Positions 1-8,608 are shown, counted from the first letter of the stretch. The stretch: DNA of 64,000 bases from Pseudomonas arcuscaelestis (GCF_016881005.1 NZ_JACOPV010000020.1:1-64000); one strand, 5' to 3'. A program made the numbers and translations. The notes: generated by a model from the sequence alone, not told the origin.

Positions 1-78
1 GTGCAGATCTACAACACAGAGCGGCCCCATATGGCCCTGAAAAACAAAACGCCCGATGCGGTGCATCGGGCGTTTTGA
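1..78 (+). CDS. IS3-family transposase OrfB, C-terminal fragment (5' part outside window)
   Basis: Reading from base 1 gives 25 codons and a TGA. The peptide contains YNTERPHMALKNKTPDAV, which matches the extreme C-terminus of IS3-family OrfB (rve/DDE integrase) transposases, where a Y-N-x-x-R-P-H-x-A-L block closes the catalytic domain. Only this tail is in the window, so whether the element is intact cannot be told. A perfect 14-bp hairpin lies in the last codons (46-76). The terminal sequence of the IS appears to follow directly, up to about position 127, against psd. Assignment to the IS3 family is confident; the subgroup is not determined. Confidence 0.8.
   Translation: MQIYNTERPHMALKNKTPDAVHRAF
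46..76. terminator. Bidirectional hairpin terminator embedded in the transposase 3' end
   Basis: Bases 46-59 pair perfectly with 63-76 (14 bp, 3-nt loop), with AAAA on the left flank and TTTT on the right, so it has the shape of an intrinsic terminator on both strands. It overlaps the last ten sense codons of the transposase and its stop. It could stop transposase transcripts and also psd transcripts arriving from the other side. Confidence 0.65.
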
Positions 79-127
79 GGCCTGGTGGCCTACCTGAAAA
101 GGTGTAAACCTACTTCAGGACTAGACA
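79..127. mobile_element. Right-end region of the IS3-family element
   Basis: Between the transposase stop and psd lies an imperfect palindrome (CTGAA-aa-GGT ... ACC-tac-TTCAG). On the minus strand the outermost bases read TGTCTAGTCCTGAAGTAGG, which resembles terminal repeats of Pseudomonas IS3-family elements starting with TG. If the element ends at 127, its tip supplies the last bases of psd, including the TAG stop. The left end and target duplication are outside the window, so the exact boundary is inferred. Confidence 0.5.
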
Positions 128-990
128 CAGGCTTCGGCAGGTAGTGCCAGGCGTTGCCCCATGCTCACACTTGAGCCTGCGCCGAGTTCTTCAGCCCATT
201 TAACCTGCTCTGGGCCAAACAGGACCACAGCAGTCGAACCCAGCTTGAAGCGACCCAGTTCCGCGCCTTTTTCCAAATGAATCGGGGCGCGGCTGGCTTC
301 GTCGTAACGGAAGGTCTTGAGCTCACGTTTGGGGGGCGTCACCAGGCCGGCCCAGACAGTTTCAATCGAGGCCACGATCATCGCTCCGACCAGCACCACA
401 GCCATCGGGCCGCGTTCGGTATCGAACAGGCACACGACGCGTTCGTTGCGGGCAAACAGCTCCGGAACGTTTTCAGCGGTGGTCTGGTTGACCGAGAACA
501 GACGACCCGGCACATAGATCATTTCGCGCAGGGTACCGGCCAGTGGCATATGCACACGGTGGTAGTCCTTTGGCGACAGGTAGATAGTGGCGAACTCACC
601 GCCCATGAACGGTGCCGCGTTGGCCGGATCACCGCCGAGCAGCTCGAGTGCGCTGAAACTGTGGCCTTTGGCCTGGAAGATGCGACCGTGCTCAATAGGC
701 CCGAGCTGGCTGACTGCGCCATCGGCTGGGCAGAGAATTGCGCCTGGGGTTTCGTCGAGTGGACGAGCGCCAGGTTTCAGCGCACGGGTGAAGAAGGCGT
801 TGAAGTGCTCGTAGGCGCTGAGGTCTTCGACCAGGGCCTGGGACATATCCACCTGGTAGCGTTTGGCGAACCAGTTGGTGAAGGTGTTCTTGAACCAGCG
901 CACGCGGCATTCGGCAATGCAACCAGCCAGGCGCGACAGTAAGTGGTGGGGCAGCAGGTACTGACTGATGATGAACAAGCGGGATTTCAT
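121..990 (-). CDS. psd: Phosphatidylserine decarboxylase proenzyme
   Basis: Converts phosphatidylserine to phosphatidylethanolamine at the inner membrane. The 289-residue proenzyme has the family's self-cleavage motif LGST (Ser about residue 252), where serinolysis creates the pyruvoyl group of the small alpha subunit; the upstream DYHRVHMP and CPADGAV blocks are also typical. AAGGAA precedes the ATG. It lies 9 bp after the rhodanese stop, so the two are probably co-transcribed. Oddity: the final codons and the TAG appear to come from the tip of the neighbouring IS, so the last residues (ending ACV) may differ from the ancestral protein. The catalytic part is complete. Confidence 0.95.
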   Translation of the reverse strand: MKSRLFIISQYLLPHHLLSRLAGCIAECRVRWFKNTFTNWFAKRYQVDMSQALVEDLSAYEHFNAFFTRALKPGARPLDETPGAILCPADGAVSQLGPIEHGRIFQAKGHSFSALELLGGDPANAAPFMGGEFATIYLSPKDYHRVHMPLAGTLREMIYVPGRLFSVNQTTAENVPELFARNERVVCLFDTERGPMAVVLVGAMIVASIETVWAGLVTPPKRELKTFRYDEASRAPIHLEKGAELGRFKLGSTAVVLFGPEQVKWAEELGAGSSVSMGQRLALPAEACV

Positions 991-999
991 TAGGTTTCC

Positions 1000-1809
1000 T
1001 TAAACTTCTACAGGGGTATCGGGGTGGTTGCCCCATTCGCCCCAGGATCCGGCATAGGCTTTGACCCGAGGGTAGCCCAGATGCTTGGCTACCAGGTAGG
1101 TAAAGCCGGAGCGGTGATGAGTCTGGCAGTGGGTAACCACTTCCTTGTCTTTACTGATGCCCAGTTGCTCGAGAATCTCGGGCATGTCCTTGCGGATGCG
1201 CAAGGCATCGTTCATGTCCATGCCGGCAGTCCACTCGAAGTTGACGGCGCCGGGAATGTGCCCGCCTTTGGCAGCTAGCACTTTCTCGCCACGGTATTCG
1301 GCGGCGCTGCGTGCATCCCAGATCGCCAGGTCGGCGGCACCGATGCGGCTTTGCAGGTATTCACGGGTGGCAGTGGGTTCTTCGTGCAGCGTCAGGCTGA
1401 CGGTAGCGCCAGCATGGGCCGGTACTTCAGTGCTCAAGGTGCTCGCAGGCCACGCTTGAGCACCGCCGTTGAGGTAGTGATAGCGCTTGTGGCCGATGAC
1501 ATCGAGCAGCCAGATAAAGCGTCCAGCCCAGCCACCGCCTTCGTCGTCATACACCACATAGACCGCATTGGCGTTATGGCCGAGTTCGGAAAACAGCTTT
1601 TCCAGATCGGCTTTGGCCGGTAACAGCCCCGGTGCAGGGGGCTGGCCCAGTTGGGTGCGCTTTGGGTCGACAAAGCGAGCGCCTGGAATATGCCCGCTGT
1701 TGTAGCGGTTGATGCTGGTCAGATCTACCAGGATCAACTCTGGTACATCAAGCCGGGCTTGCAGGTCAGCCGGCTCGATTACCAGGGGCAAGCCAGAAAA
1801 GTCAGTCAT
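1000..1809 (-). CDS. rhdA: Rhodanese-type thiosulfate sulfurtransferase
   Basis: Tandem-domain rhodanese of 269 residues that transfers sulfane sulfur from a donor such as thiosulfate to a thiophilic acceptor such as cyanide. The N-terminal domain is inactive; the C-terminal one carries Cys228 in HCQTHHRS, the distinctive active-site loop of Azotobacter vinelandii RhdA, which differs from the CRKGxT loop of other rhodaneses. No signal peptide, so it is cytoplasmic. It sits between the HDOD gene (46 bp upstream) and psd (9 bp downstream) on the same strand. Family and motif are clear; the in vivo substrate is not. Confidence 0.9.
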   Translation of the reverse strand: MTDFSGLPLVIEPADLQARLDVPELILVDLTSINRYNSGHIPGARFVDPKRTQLGQPPAPGLLPAKADLEKLFSELGHNANAVYVVYDDEGGGWAGRFIWLLDVIGHKRYHYLNGGAQAWPASTLSTEVPAHAGATVSLTLHEEPTATREYLQSRIGAADLAIWDARSAAEYRGEKVLAAKGGHIPGAVNFEWTAGMDMNDALRIRKDMPEILEQLGISKDKEVVTHCQTHHRSGFTYLVAKHLGYPRVKAYAGSWGEWGNHPDTPVEV

Positions 1810-1855
1810 CCAGAGTCTCCAGGGCGGATCAGAGGGGGCGATTGTAACGCATGGG

Positions 1856-3391
1856 TCAGGCGCTGCGGTTGCTGAAGGCAGTCAGGGCTCGTTCGATACA
1901 TTGCGCAGTTTTGCCAAAGGCTTGCACGCTGACATCGGCCATCGGTTTTCCACCCTGGTCGGCAATCAGCAGCATGACTACCCGGCCATTGCTCGACAGG
2001 GAGCGCAGCAGCACGTGTTCGCTACGGAACAACGTACGCAGGCGAGGCGGCAACAGGGCAGAAAACTGCACATTATTTTCCGGCGTCAGGCGTAACTGCG
2101 CGGATGAGCTCATCAGGCGCTGAAGCAACTTGCTCTGTTCGATCGACACAACCAGGCTGGCGGCTTGTATCGCAATCCCGGCTGTTTGATGGGCGCGTAA
2201 CTGAGTAGCCGTCTTGTCGGTCATCAACAGCATCACCCGTTGCATGCCACAGGCTACCAGGGCATCACGGGCCACGGTGGTCAGGTGTATGGCATTGCTG
2301 AACGGGCTAGGCTCGACGAGTAACTCGGCGCACAGTTTGCGCCAGGTACCCAGGGCCTGGGCCGAGGGTGGCGGCGGAGCGATCTGGCCGGGGTGCAGAC
2401 GGCGCTGATTCCAGGGCCAGAGCAAGGCCTCGGCTGGGTGGAACAGGCCATGGCAGGCATGGTGACGGGCGCTGGTGGCTGCCTGTTGGTGCACCAGTTG
2501 TTGTACCTCGTCCAGTGATGTCTGCAAGTACAGGCTGGTAAGCAACTGCCAGCGTCGGACGTGAGGGTTGGTCCAACCCACTTGCGCAGCCAGCGCCAAC
2601 CCATTGGCCAGCAGCACAGTGTTAGCGGGTTGGTTGAACCAGCGCCGCACGTTCGGACGCTCGTCCAGGCGTCGCTGCTGGCGCAGACTGTTTTGGTCGC
2701 GGGCAATGTGCAGGGCCTGAGCCAGCAAGCGGCGCTCATCTTGCAGCAACTGATAGCCGCGGGTGACCCAGTCTGGAAGTCGCCAATGTTCGGCCAGTGC
2801 CTTGCACAGGCTCAGCACGCGGACGCCAAACAACTCCATTTCGACCTTTTGTGCCGATTCACCCTTGTGCACGACGCGCAATTCCCAGTCTTCGAGAAGC
2901 GTGGGGAAGGTCAGTGCCAATGGCCATAGGGGCGAAAGAAACAACAGGCTGCCCCAGTGGATTTCCTGCCAGAGGCGGGCCAGGCGGCTGGCAAACAGGC
3001 CATTGGCCTGCTGGCTGGCGTGTTGGCTGACCATCTGCAACTGGCGCAAGGTCGGCGCAATCTCGCTTTCAGCGAGGACTGGCAGGCGCTCGAGCAGCTC
3101 TGCTGTGCGCGTCAGGCCCAGGCGATTCAGGGCGATTTCCAGGCTCTCGGCAGGCTCACCGATGCTTGTATTGGTATGATGATTGGCCTCGCGCATGACC
3201 CCAAGCACCAAGGCAGGGCTATCTTGCATCAACTCGGCGATATCGCGTAGAGAGCGACGGCTATCGGCGATTGCGGCTTTGACCCGCTCATAGCTGGTGT
3301 TGGGAATGGGCAGTCGAACGCTATCTAGTAGCTTGACCCAGGCAGCGATTGTTTTCGGTGTTTGATCTGGCACGTTGGCTTCAATAGGCAT
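1856..3391 (-). CDS. HDOD-domain signalling protein
   Basis: 511 residues. The N-terminal half (about 10-210) has features of an HDOD domain, a metal-independent HD-GYP relative: LPxPNTSYERVKAAIADSRRSL and repeated helical blocks. The C-terminal half shows no signature I recognise and could be a sensor domain. HDOD proteins in Pseudomonas are often near motility genes and are linked to signalling and stress; this one is divergent from motA across 130 bp. Cytoplasmic: no membrane segment or signal peptide seen. Function beyond the HDOD assignment is unknown. Confidence 0.8.
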   Translation of the reverse strand: MPIEANVPDQTPKTIAAWVKLLDSVRLPIPNTSYERVKAAIADSRRSLRDIAELMQDSPALVLGVMREANHHTNTSIGEPAESLEIALNRLGLTRTAELLERLPVLAESEIAPTLRQLQMVSQHASQQANGLFASRLARLWQEIHWGSLLFLSPLWPLALTFPTLLEDWELRVVHKGESAQKVEMELFGVRVLSLCKALAEHWRLPDWVTRGYQLLQDERRLLAQALHIARDQNSLRQQRRLDERPNVRRWFNQPANTVLLANGLALAAQVGWTNPHVRRWQLLTSLYLQTSLDEVQQLVHQQAATSARHHACHGLFHPAEALLWPWNQRRLHPGQIAPPPPSAQALGTWRKLCAELLVEPSPFSNAIHLTTVARDALVACGMQRVMLLMTDKTATQLRAHQTAGIAIQAASLVVSIEQSKLLQRLMSSSAQLRLTPENNVQFSALLPPRLRTLFRSEHVLLRSLSSNGRVVMLLIADQGGKPMADVSVQAFGKTAQCIERALTAFSNRSA

Positions 3392-3429
3392 GCTGGAAGG
3401 GGCCGAACTGGCTTTTCGCCTTGACTGAC

Positions 3430-3456
3430 TATAGTCTGGCGCAGATCTGCCGATAA
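3430..3456 (+). promoter_or_regulatory. FliA (sigma-28) promoter of motAB
   Basis: TATAGTCT (3430-3437), an 11-bp spacer, then GCCGATAA (3449-3456). The -10 matches the sigma-28 consensus exactly and the -35 matches TAAAGTTT at 6 of 8 positions. It lies 65 bp before motA, as expected for a late flagellar class gene. Confidence 0.8.
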
Positions 3457-3521
3457 GTAGAAGAAGAGTTTTTTTAACCTCCGTCCACGACCCCGACCAC
3501 GACAGTAAGTGCTTTCAATCT

Positions 3522-4373
3522 ATGGCTAAAATTATCGGCATCATCGTCGTATTCGCGAGTGTGCTCGGCGGATATGTTCTGTCTCATGGCAAAATTGCGG
3601 CGCTGATTCAGCCTTTCGAGGTTTTGATCATCGGTGGCGCAGCCTTTGGTGCGTTCCTGCAGGCGAACCCCGGTTACATGACCATGCATGTAATCAAAAA
3701 GTCGCTGAAAATGTTCGGCACACGCTTTACCCACACGTTTTATGTCGAGGTGCTCGGGCTGGTCTACGAGATCCTCAACAAAAGTCGGCGCGAAGGGATG
3801 ATGGCGATCGAAGCCGATATCGAAGATGCCGCCTCCAGCCCGATCTTTGCCAAATACCCGGCGGTGCTGGGCGATGAGCGTATGACCGCTTTCATCTGCG
3901 ACTACCTGCGCATCATGTCCACCGGCAATATGGCTCCCCATGAGCTCGAAGGCTTGTTCGACATGGAACTGCTGAGCATGAAGGAAGAGCTTGAGCACCC
4001 GTCCCATGCCGTTACCGGAATCGCCGATGGCATGCCAGGCTTCGGTATCGTAGCTGCCGTATTGGGTATTGTGGTGACCATGGCCTCCCTGGGTGATGGC
4101 GATCAGCAGGCCATCGGCCTGCACGTGGGTGCGGCGCTGGTAGGTACCTTTTTCGGTATTCTCGCGGCCTACGGTTTCTTCGGCCCGCTGGCCACTGCGC
4201 TGCGCCAGGACGCCCGTGAAGAACTCAACGTCTATGAAGCCATCAAGGCTTCGCTGGTGGCTTCGGCGTCCGGCATGCCGCCGTCTCTGGCAGTGGAATT
4301 CGGGCGCAAGGTGCTGTTTCCGGCCCATCGTCCAAGTTTCGCCGAGCTGGAACAAGCAGTTCGCGGACGCTAG
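3522..4373 (+). CDS. motA: Flagellar stator protein MotA
   Basis: 283-residue inner-membrane stator subunit that with MotB forms the proton channel driving flagellar rotation. Four membrane segments are visible: two near the N-terminus (about 4-24 and 33-50) and two around 170-220 (GFGIVAAVLGIVVTMASL and HVGAALVGTFFGILAAYGFF). The large cytoplasmic loop between holds the charged residues that contact FliG. The Shine-Dalgarno is weak, but MAKIIGIIVV is the standard family start. motB follows after 3 bp, so this is a two-gene operon under the FliA-type promoter. Confidence 0.97.
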   Translation: MAKIIGIIVVFASVLGGYVLSHGKIAALIQPFEVLIIGGAAFGAFLQANPGYMTMHVIKKSLKMFGTRFTHTFYVEVLGLVYEILNKSRREGMMAIEADIEDAASSPIFAKYPAVLGDERMTAFICDYLRIMSTGNMAPHELEGLFDMELLSMKEELEHPSHAVTGIADGMPGFGIVAAVLGIVVTMASLGDGDQQAIGLHVGAALVGTFFGILAAYGFFGPLATALRQDAREELNVYEAIKASLVASASGMPPSLAVEFGRKVLFPAHRPSFAELEQAVRGR

Positions 4374-4376
4374 GTC

Positions 4377-5396
4377 ATGGAGAACAATCAGCCCATTATC
4401 GTCAAGCGTGTAAAGCGCTTCGGCGACGGCCACCACGGTGGTGCCTGGAAGATCGCCTTCGCCGACTTTGCTACGGCGATGATGGCGCTCTTCCTGGTGC
4501 TCTGGTTGATGTCCACTGCCACGCCGGAACAGAAAATCGCCATTGCCGGGTACTTCAAAGACCCCATCGGTTTTTCTGAAAGCGGTACGCCCTACATTAT
4601 TGACCTGGGCGGTTCGCCCGAGCTTGCTCCGGAAAAGACCATCAACCCTGAAGTCAAATCCGAACCGACGCCGGACACCAGTATTCAGCTGGATCAGGAC
4701 AAGGTCGAGAGTATGGCCGAGCAGGTTGAGCGTGAACGCCTCGAACTGCTTTTGCAGGAGCTGCAGAACAAGGTCGACGAGAACCCGGAGCTGCAGAAGT
4801 TCAAGGACCAGATTCTGTTCGAAATTACCCAGGATGGCCTGCGTATCCAGATCATGGATGCTGAAAACAGACCGATGTTCGACCTCGGTAGTGCCCGCTT
4901 GCAGCCGTATTTCGAAGACATCCTCCTGGCGATGGCCGACACCATCAAGGCTGTACCGAACAAGATCAGTATCAGTGGCCATACTGATGCCAAGCCGTAT
5001 GCCGGCACTGGAGACTTCGGCAACTGGGAGCTGTCGGCCAACCGTGCCAACGCAGCGCGTCGTGCACTGGTTGCGGGAGGTTATCCGGACACTCAGGTTG
5101 CCCGCGTGGTTGGTTATGCCTCGTCTTCGTTGTTTGATCGAGCCAACCCGCTCAATCCGGTCAATCGGCGTATCGATATTATCGTGCTGACCAAAAAGGC
5201 CCAGCGCACCCTCGAGGGCGAGCAACCGCAGCCCGCTGCGCCAGAGGGTGCTACGCCCAGTGGCGACGCCCCGGCACCCAATCCGGCCTCGCCAGCCCCT
5301 GCGCCTGCTGCCGAGCCCATGCAGCCCCGTGAATTGCGTCAGAAGCTGAACATCTTCGAAGATGGCGTATTGAAGATGGACGAGAGCAAGGAGTAA
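4377..5396 (+). CDS. motB: Flagellar stator protein MotB
   Basis: 339-residue stator subunit. A single membrane helix (about 27-47) contains Asp30 in IAFADFATAMMALF, the proton-binding residue (Asp32 in E. coli). The periplasmic C-terminal half is an OmpA-like peptidoglycan-binding domain (about 150-275, with ISGHTDAKPY and NRRIDIIVL) that anchors the stator to the wall. The tail after 280 is a Pro/Ala-rich linker with a short charged end. Translationally close to motA. Confidence 0.97.
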   Translation: MENNQPIIVKRVKRFGDGHHGGAWKIAFADFATAMMALFLVLWLMSTATPEQKIAIAGYFKDPIGFSESGTPYIIDLGGSPELAPEKTINPEVKSEPTPDTSIQLDQDKVESMAEQVERERLELLLQELQNKVDENPELQKFKDQILFEITQDGLRIQIMDAENRPMFDLGSARLQPYFEDILLAMADTIKAVPNKISISGHTDAKPYAGTGDFGNWELSANRANAARRALVAGGYPDTQVARVVGYASSSLFDRANPLNPVNRRIDIIVLTKKAQRTLEGEQPQPAAPEGATPSGDAPAPNPASPAPAPAAEPMQPRELRQKLNIFEDGVLKMDESKE

Positions 5397-5412
5397 TTCC
5401 AGGCTCTGCCTG

Positions 5413-5446
5413 CAACGCCCGTCAACAGCGATGTTCACGGGCGTTG
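5413..5446. terminator. Hairpin between motB and the convergent TIR-like gene
   Basis: CAACGCCCGT (5413-5422) pairs with ACGGGCGTTG (5437-5446); an inner AAC/GTT extends the stem. A modest TGCTTTC tract follows. Its position between convergent genes suggests it serves both. Confidence 0.6.
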
Positions 5447-5462
5447 TGCTTTCTGGCGAAGG

Positions 5463-5945
5463 TCAAAAGCCACGGCGGATCTTGGCCTTGAGATCGGCGT
5501 GGAAGAAGCCGGCATTCAGTCGATTGGTGGCCTCGGCGTTAGAACCTTCAGTACAAATGGAGCGATGGAACGTTTGCTCGTCGTGGTAGGCGAGCACGAA
5601 CAGATCAATGTGCTCGCGCCGGCTCATGATTGGCCACTTCTCCAGGAATCCAGGCAGCACGCAGTGCGCGCATTGGTACAGGGCTATTCGCCGATTGCCG
5701 AGCGTGGCAGCGCCTAGCTGGAAAGGTACCCACCAACAGTCGGTGGTTTCTGGGGAGAGGACGCTGATCAGGTGAGTACAGCCACTGATGTTGCTGCAGA
5801 CCTGACCGCTGACGTCATCGGCAGTCATGCCGGTTTCGCCGTCGTAGAGATCTAGTTGAGTGGCAATGCCTTCAAGCTTCAAGCGTTCATTGATGATGAA
5901 GGCATCAAGGCGTTCCTGGTGGCGATAGCTGATAACGACAGGCAT
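5463..5945 (-). CDS. TIR-like domain protein with atypical catalytic position
   Basis: 160 residues. The start at 5945 is set by a strong AGGAGG 9 bp upstream; the in-frame extension to 6101 lacks support. The N-terminus (VVISYRHQ, then GIATQLD and THLISVLSPET) follows the alternating strand/helix plan of bacterial TIR domains. In NAD-cleaving TIRs a Glu follows W-x-x-x; here WVPFQL puts Gln76 at that place. The C-terminus is basic (KAKIRRGF). I recall similar small proteins with the same ends in other pseudomonads, but function is unknown. It stands alone between motB and rsgA without a recognisable effector or partner. Confidence 0.6.
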   Translation of the reverse strand: MPVVISYRHQERLDAFIINERLKLEGIATQLDLYDGETGMTADDVSGQVCSNISGCTHLISVLSPETTDCWWVPFQLGAATLGNRRIALYQCAHCVLPGFLEKWPIMSRREHIDLFVLAYHDEQTFHRSICTEGSNAEATNRLNAGFFHADLKAKIRRGF

Positions 5946-6175
5946 CAGTGTTGCCCTCCTGGTACGCAGGTGGTGTGGGCGGTGGTAGTGAAGGTTGGAA
6001 TTATCATTGTCGTTTCCTCTCAAGCTCAAAGCATGGAGTTGGGTCACCCGGTGAAAGCGAACCTGAAAGCTGACAATCAATGAAAGATTTTGCCGCGACA
6101 AGGTATGACCAACGATAAAGAATGGCCCTACGTTGTTTGGTAAATTTTCCTGCAGGTGAGTCCTACATTGGATGC

Positions 6176-6202
6176 GGCGAGGCTCCTTGCGAGCCTCACC
6201 GG
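6176..6202. terminator. Hairpin 3' of rsgA
   Basis: GAGGCTC-cttgc-GAGCCTC with flanking CGG/CCG forms a stable stem just beyond the rsgA stop. There is no T tract on the minus strand, so intrinsic termination is uncertain. The adjacent 5946-6207 stretch holds no other gene that I can support. Confidence 0.4.
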
Positions 6203-6207
6203 TTCAT

Positions 6208-7239
6208 TCAATAGCTGTCTTGCGGCAAGCTGGCGATGATCGAACGGTAGCTGTTCATCCGCTGCTGCTGCACACGGCCGTCGTCCAGTGCTTTGAGCAA
6301 CGCGCAGCCCGGTTCACGATCATGTTTGCAGTCGCGAAAACGGCAGGTGCCGAGCAGGTCATTGAACTCGATGAAGCCCGCTTCGACATCGGCGCGGCTG
6401 ACATGGCCCAGGCCAAACTCGCGAATACCCGGCGAGTCGATCAACTCGCCACCACCCGGGAAGTGGTACAACCGTGCGGTAGTGGTGGTGTGCGTGCCTT
6501 GCCCGGACCACTCCGACAGGTCGCCAACCCGGGTCTGCACTTCAGGCAGCAAGCTGTTGACCAGCGAAGACTTGCCAACCCCGGACTGCCCGACAAAGAC
6601 GCTGATATGGCCATCCAGGCGAGCCTGCAATTGCTGCATTCCATCGCCATGATGGGCCGATACTTCCAGTAGCGGGTAGCCCAACTGCCTGTATACCGCA
6701 AGTAAAGCGTTGAGCGCTGGGGCGTTCTGCTCGTCAATCAGGTCGGCTTTGTTCAGCAACAGCAGAGGGTGAATGCCGGCATGCTCGGCGGCGACCAGGT
6801 AGCGGTCGATCAAATTGGCGTGCGGCTCCGGCGCTGGGGCGAAGACAATCACGATCAGGTCGACGTTGGCTGCCACAGGTTTGAGCTGGCCGCGACTGTC
6901 TGGGCGACACAGCTCGGTATTGCGTGGCATTTGCGCGACGATTACGCCGATGCCCTGGTTGCCTGCCCGCCATACAACCCGGTCACCGGTAACCAGTGCT
7001 GGCAGATTGGCGCGCAAGTGGCAGCGGAATACCTGGCCAGCGCTTTCGCCGTCGTGTGCCTCGACCTCGACCTGCACGCCAAAGTGAGCGATCACCAGAC
7101 CGAGTTGTTCCGGGCCCAGGTCGCCGCCTTCGAGCTCCTGCAGGGTCAGTTGTTCGCGTTTGGCGGCGCGGGCAGCGCGTTCACCCTGGATTTTTTCGAT
7201 CCGCCAGTTCTGGCGGCGATTGAGCTGGCGTTTGGCCAT
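6208..7239 (-). CDS. rsgA: Ribosome small-subunit-dependent GTPase RsgA
   Basis: Circularly permuted GTPase that checks late 30S subunit assembly. From 7239 the protein is 343 residues and starts MAKRQLNRRQNWRIEKIQ, the usual Pseudomonas N-terminus; the upstream in-frame ATG at 7263 adds eight unsupported residues. An OB fold is followed by the permuted G domain, with NKAD before the P-loop GQSGVGKSS. The C-terminal zinc motif C-x4-C-x-H-x5-C is complete (CRFRDCKHDREPGC). Divergent from orn, its usual neighbour. Confidence 0.96.
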   Translation of the reverse strand: MAKRQLNRRQNWRIEKIQGERAARAAKREQLTLQELEGGDLGPEQLGLVIAHFGVQVEVEAHDGESAGQVFRCHLRANLPALVTGDRVVWRAGNQGIGVIVAQMPRNTELCRPDSRGQLKPVAANVDLIVIVFAPAPEPHANLIDRYLVAAEHAGIHPLLLLNKADLIDEQNAPALNALLAVYRQLGYPLLEVSAHHGDGMQQLQARLDGHISVFVGQSGVGKSSLVNSLLPEVQTRVGDLSEWSGQGTHTTTTARLYHFPGGGELIDSPGIREFGLGHVSRADVEAGFIEFNDLLGTCRFRDCKHDREPGCALLKALDDGRVQQQRMNSYRSIIASLPQDSY

Positions 7240-7330
7240 GAAGGTTCCGTGTTCGGCAAGCATTATTAAACGGCGTGGAGTTTAGCACGCTCCACTAGGC
7301 TAAACTGCGCACCTACCGAGGAGCAGAATC

Positions 7331-7873
7331 ATGCAGAATCCACAGAACCTGATCTGGATCGACCTGGAAATGACCGGTCTGGACCCAGACCACGATGTCA
7401 TTATTGAAATGGCTACCATCGTAACCGACAGCGAGCTCAACACGTTGGCCGAAGGTCCGGTGATTGCCATTCATCACAGTGACGAGGTACTGGCGCGCAT
7501 GGACGAGTGGAACACTCGCACCCACGGCGGCTCCGGCCTGACTCAGCGAGTCAAGGACAGCAAGGTCAGCATGGCCGAGGCTGAGGCCCAGACCATCGCC
7601 TTCCTCGAGCACTGGGTGCCCAAGGGCAAGTCGCCGATCTGTGGCAACAGCATCTGCCAGGATCGCCGCTTCCTCTACCGTCACATGCGTGGCCTGGAAA
7701 ACTACTTCCACTATCGCAATCTCGACGTATCTACACTTAAGGAGCTGGCCGCACGCTGGGCCCCGCAAGTGCGCGACAGTTTCAAAAAAGGTGGTACCCA
7801 CCTGGCGCTGGACGACATTCGTGAATCAATCAACGAACTTCGTCACTACCGCGAGCATTTCATCAAGTTCTGA
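7331..7873 (+). CDS. orn: Oligoribonuclease
   Basis: 180-residue 3'-5' exoribonuclease that degrades 2-5 nt RNAs, including pGpG from cyclic-di-GMP breakdown. The DEDDh signature is visible: Asp11 and Glu13 in WIDLEMTGLD, with later Asp and His residues in CQDRRFL and HLALDDIRES. A GAGGAG-type Shine-Dalgarno precedes the ATG. Stands alone on the plus strand between divergent rsgA and the TRIC-like gene. Confidence 0.97.
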   Translation: MQNPQNLIWIDLEMTGLDPDHDVIIEMATIVTDSELNTLAEGPVIAIHHSDEVLARMDEWNTRTHGGSGLTQRVKDSKVSMAEAEAQTIAFLEHWVPKGKSPICGNSICQDRRFLYRHMRGLENYFHYRNLDVSTLKELAARWAPQVRDSFKKGGTHLALDDIRESINELRHYREHFIKF

Positions 7874-7973
7874 TCGCGTTGCCGCACGGTTGTACAGACA
7901 ATCCGTGCGGCGCCCCCTGTTGGTGCCTGAGGCAACTGGTTAGACTGCGCGCCCCATTGCACGGATCTGCGCC

Positions 7974-8585
7974 ATGTTGTTGATGCTCTACCTCATTGCA
8001 ATCACTGCTGAAGCCATGACTGGCGCGCTGTCTGCCGGACGACGCGGCATGGACTGGTTTGGTGTGGTGCTGATCGCCTGCGTTACCGCGTTGGGTGGTG
8101 GCTCGGTGCGCGATGTGTTGTTGGGGCACTACCCGCTGACCTGGGTCAAACATCCGGAATACCTGGTGTTGACCAGTTTCGCTGCACTGATGACCATCTT
8201 TATCGCGCCGCTGATGCGCCATTTGCGTTCATTGTTTCTGGTGCTCGATGCCTTGGGCCTGGTCGCCTTCACCCTGATTGGTTGCATGACGGCATTGGAG
8301 ATGGGGCAGGGCATGCTGGTTGCATCGATCAGCGGCGTGATCACCGGTGTGTTCGGCGGGATCCTGCGAGATATTTTCTGTAACGATATTCCGCTGATCT
8401 TCCGGCGCGAACTGTATGCGAGTGTTTCTTTCGCCGCGGCCTGGTTTTACCTGGGGTGCGTGCATTTCAACATGCCTGGCGAGCAAGCCATTCTGCTGAC
8501 CTTGTTCGGTGGTCTGTTGCTGCGTTTGTTGGCGATTCGCTTTCACTGGGAAATGCCCAAGTTCCACTACAACGATGAACACTGA
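7974..8585 (+). CDS. TRIC/UPF0126-family membrane protein (YicG-like)
   Basis: 203 residues with about seven membrane segments in two similar halves, the pattern of the TRIC-type cation channel family (UPF0126). The first half carries the family's glycine-rich block GGGSVRDVLLGHYPLTWV and the second has the matching GGILRDIFCNDIPLIF. Prokaryotic members have been shown to conduct monovalent cations, but the physiological role is unclear. Convergent with queG, leaving 23 bp between the stops. Confidence 0.85.
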   Translation: MLLMLYLIAITAEAMTGALSAGRRGMDWFGVVLIACVTALGGGSVRDVLLGHYPLTWVKHPEYLVLTSFAALMTIFIAPLMRHLRSLFLVLDALGLVAFTLIGCMTALEMGQGMLVASISGVITGVFGGILRDIFCNDIPLIFRRELYASVSFAAAWFYLGCVHFNMPGEQAILLTLFGGLLLRLLAIRFHWEMPKFHYNDEH

Positions 8586-8608
8586 AGTCATCAACTCAAG
8601 CTACAGCT

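Noticed and set aside
3474..5438. 654-codon open frame antisense to motAB
   Set aside because: It runs opposite motA and motB, which have clear family motifs. Long antisense frames are expected in GC-rich DNA with strong third-position bias.
5946..6101. N-terminal extension of the TIR-like gene
   Set aside because: AGGAGG sits directly before the ATG at 5945; the extension is His/Arg-rich and lacks a ribosome-binding site.
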